A stretch of DNA of 64,000 nt from Pirellulaceae bacterium (GTDB lineage: Bacteria > Planctomycetota > Planctomycetia > Pirellulales > Pirellulaceae): assembly GCA_023382975.1 (NCBI GenBank), contig JAHDXO010000007.1:106142-170141 (forward strand), given 5' to 3'. A program made the position numbers and the translations under genes. The notes beneath the pieces were generated by a model. The model searched no databases and was not told the origin of the DNA. It saw only the letters and a list, made by a program, of their open reading frames with translations. The stretch's first letter is position 1. Each line of letters opens with the position of its first letter. Below are positions 63,203-64,000 of this stretch, piece after piece.

Positions 63203-64000
63203 ATGAGAACATCGTTCTTCTTCGTCACGGTCATCCTGGCTGCCGGCAATGCGTGGTCCGAAGACGCACATCCGGAAAGTCCCCTGGCCACCGTATTGCA
63301 GCGGGCACTGGCCGGCTACGAACGGATGGAGACGGAGATCCGCGACTATTCGTGCATTCTGACCAAGCGGGAACATATCGACGGGCGGTTGCATGGTCCC
63401 GAGACTATCTATCTGAAGATTCGGCACGAGCAACTGGGCGGCGAGAATATCGAGCAGCCCTTCAGTGTCTACCTGCGTTTCCTGCGGCCCGCGGCGGTTC
63501 GGGAGCGCGAGGTGATCTATGTCGAGGGACGACACAAAGGAAGGATGATCGTCCGCAACGGAGGACTGCGGTTGCCTTTCGTCACCACGACCCTGCCTCC
63601 CCAGAGTGCGGCAGCGATGCAGGAAAGTCGTTACCCGATTACGGAGATCGGCGTAAAGACGTTGACGGAACGCTTGATCGAGGTCGGAAAGAAAAAGCTA
63701 CAGGACGAGAACTGCGAAACGCAGGTGGTCGCGGGGGCCAAGATCAACGGCCGCGTCTGCACGTTGATCCAGGTCGGGCACCGCGAGCGCCGCGACGATC
63801 ACACTTTTCAATTCGTCCGCGTCTTCATCGACGACGAACTCGAACTGCCCGTCTACTATGTCGCCTACGATTGGCCCGCCAAACCCGGCGATCCCCCGGT
63901 GATGCTGGAAGAGTACACTTATACGGACATCAAGCTGAACGTCGGCCTAACCGACTGGGACTTCGACCACCGCAACGAACACTACCTGTTCCTGAAGTCC
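63203..64000 (+). CDS. DUF1571 secreted protein (cut by window edge)
   Basis: The frame from ATG 63203 is open to the window end (266 codons). It has a signal peptide (MRTSFFFVTVILAAGNAWS) and features of the planctomycete DUF1571 family: YSCILTKREHIDGRL, LKIRHEQ, PFSVYLRFLRP, EVIYVEGRHKGRMIV near residue 105, and PVYYVAYDWP further on. This family resembles LolA/LolB-like outer-membrane lipid carriers in overall design, but its function is unproven. A 90-codon frame upstream overlaps the start but is not convincing. The C-terminus is outside the window. Confidence 0.88.
   Translation, partial: MRTSFFFVTVILAAGNAWSEDAHPESPLATVLQRALAGYERMETEIRDYSCILTKREHIDGRLHGPETIYLKIRHEQLGGENIEQPFSVYLRFLRPAAVREREVIYVEGRHKGRMIVRNGGLRLPFVTTTLPPQSAAAMQESRYPITEIGVKTLTERLIEVGKKKLQDENCETQVVAGAKINGRVCTLIQVGHRERRDDHTFQFVRVFIDDELELPVYYVAYDWPAKPGDPPVMLEEYTYTDIKLNVGLTDWDFDHRNEHYLFLKS

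Noticed and set aside
62934..63206. A 90-codon frame between the propeller gene and the DUF1571 gene
   Set aside because: It begins with TTG inside the upstream gene, has no ribosome site or family resemblance, and overlaps the DUF1571 start.

Overview
The window looks like a piece of a Planctomycetota chromosome, most likely of the Pirellulales type. The evidence is high G+C, a BBP7-like outer-membrane barrel protein, a DUF1571 secreted protein, a large secreted protein with an LEPR-type N-terminus and a dockerin-like C-terminus, Tat-exported Gfo/Idh and DegT-type enzymes, and many exported hydrolases. No rRNA, tRNA, CRISPR array or intact insertion sequence was seen. All calls rest on motif reading without database searches.

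Layout. 1-5252 (minus): DegT-type aminotransferase, Gfo/Idh oxidoreductase, metG and the start of an alpha/beta hydrolase, closely spaced as one unit. 5542-13042: an LMW-phosphatase-like protein, a 57-residue membrane protein, a GH88-like enzyme, a TraB/GumN protein, a BBP7 barrel protein (with an orphan terminator upstream and a clear terminator downstream), a polytopic membrane protein, and a transglutaminase-elicitor-like protein. 13322-26191: a defence island on the minus strand. Its genes are an SF1 (UPF1-like) helicase with a C-terminal nuclease domain, a membrane-anchored coiled-coil protein, a membrane-anchored coiled-coil McrB-type AAA+ motor, a DUF2357/McrC-like protein and a derived Hsp70-like protein. 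The last four are tightly coupled. Decayed gene pieces lie at both edges (an Rpn-type nuclease/transposase remnant and a short DHILPQ-motif remnant).

26195-36140: a divergent pair of exported alpha/beta hydrolases, a three-subunit succinate dehydrogenase (sdhCAB), a response regulator and a PIG-L deacetylase. 36142-45191: XerC/D recombinase, then a plus-strand run of hisF, a PilT-type ATPase, a degenerate PilB-type ATPase, a small membrane protein, an Hsp70, a STAS protein and a second transglutaminase-elicitor-like paralogue. 45188-51284: HSL-type esterase, exported methyltransferase, S9 peptidase and SMP-30 lactonase. 51482-57887 (minus): ABC-2 permease, an ABC exporter with a ruined ATPase site, and two hydrolases. 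58116-64000: acylphosphatase, a small secreted protein, the large beta-propeller/dockerin protein, and a DUF1571 protein cut by the window end.

The most interesting system is the island at 13582-25623. Its parts (coiled-coil McrB, McrC/DUF2357, Hsp70 homologue, UPF1-like helicase plus nuclease) match what I know of the CoCoNuT (coiled-coil nuclease tandem) branch of McrBC-type type IV restriction, which is predicted to act on RNA or the translation machinery. Unusual points here are an apparently nuclease-dead McrC-like subunit, a recent-looking 87-residue tandem duplication in the McrB coiled coil, and two membrane-anchored coiled-coil subunits side by side.
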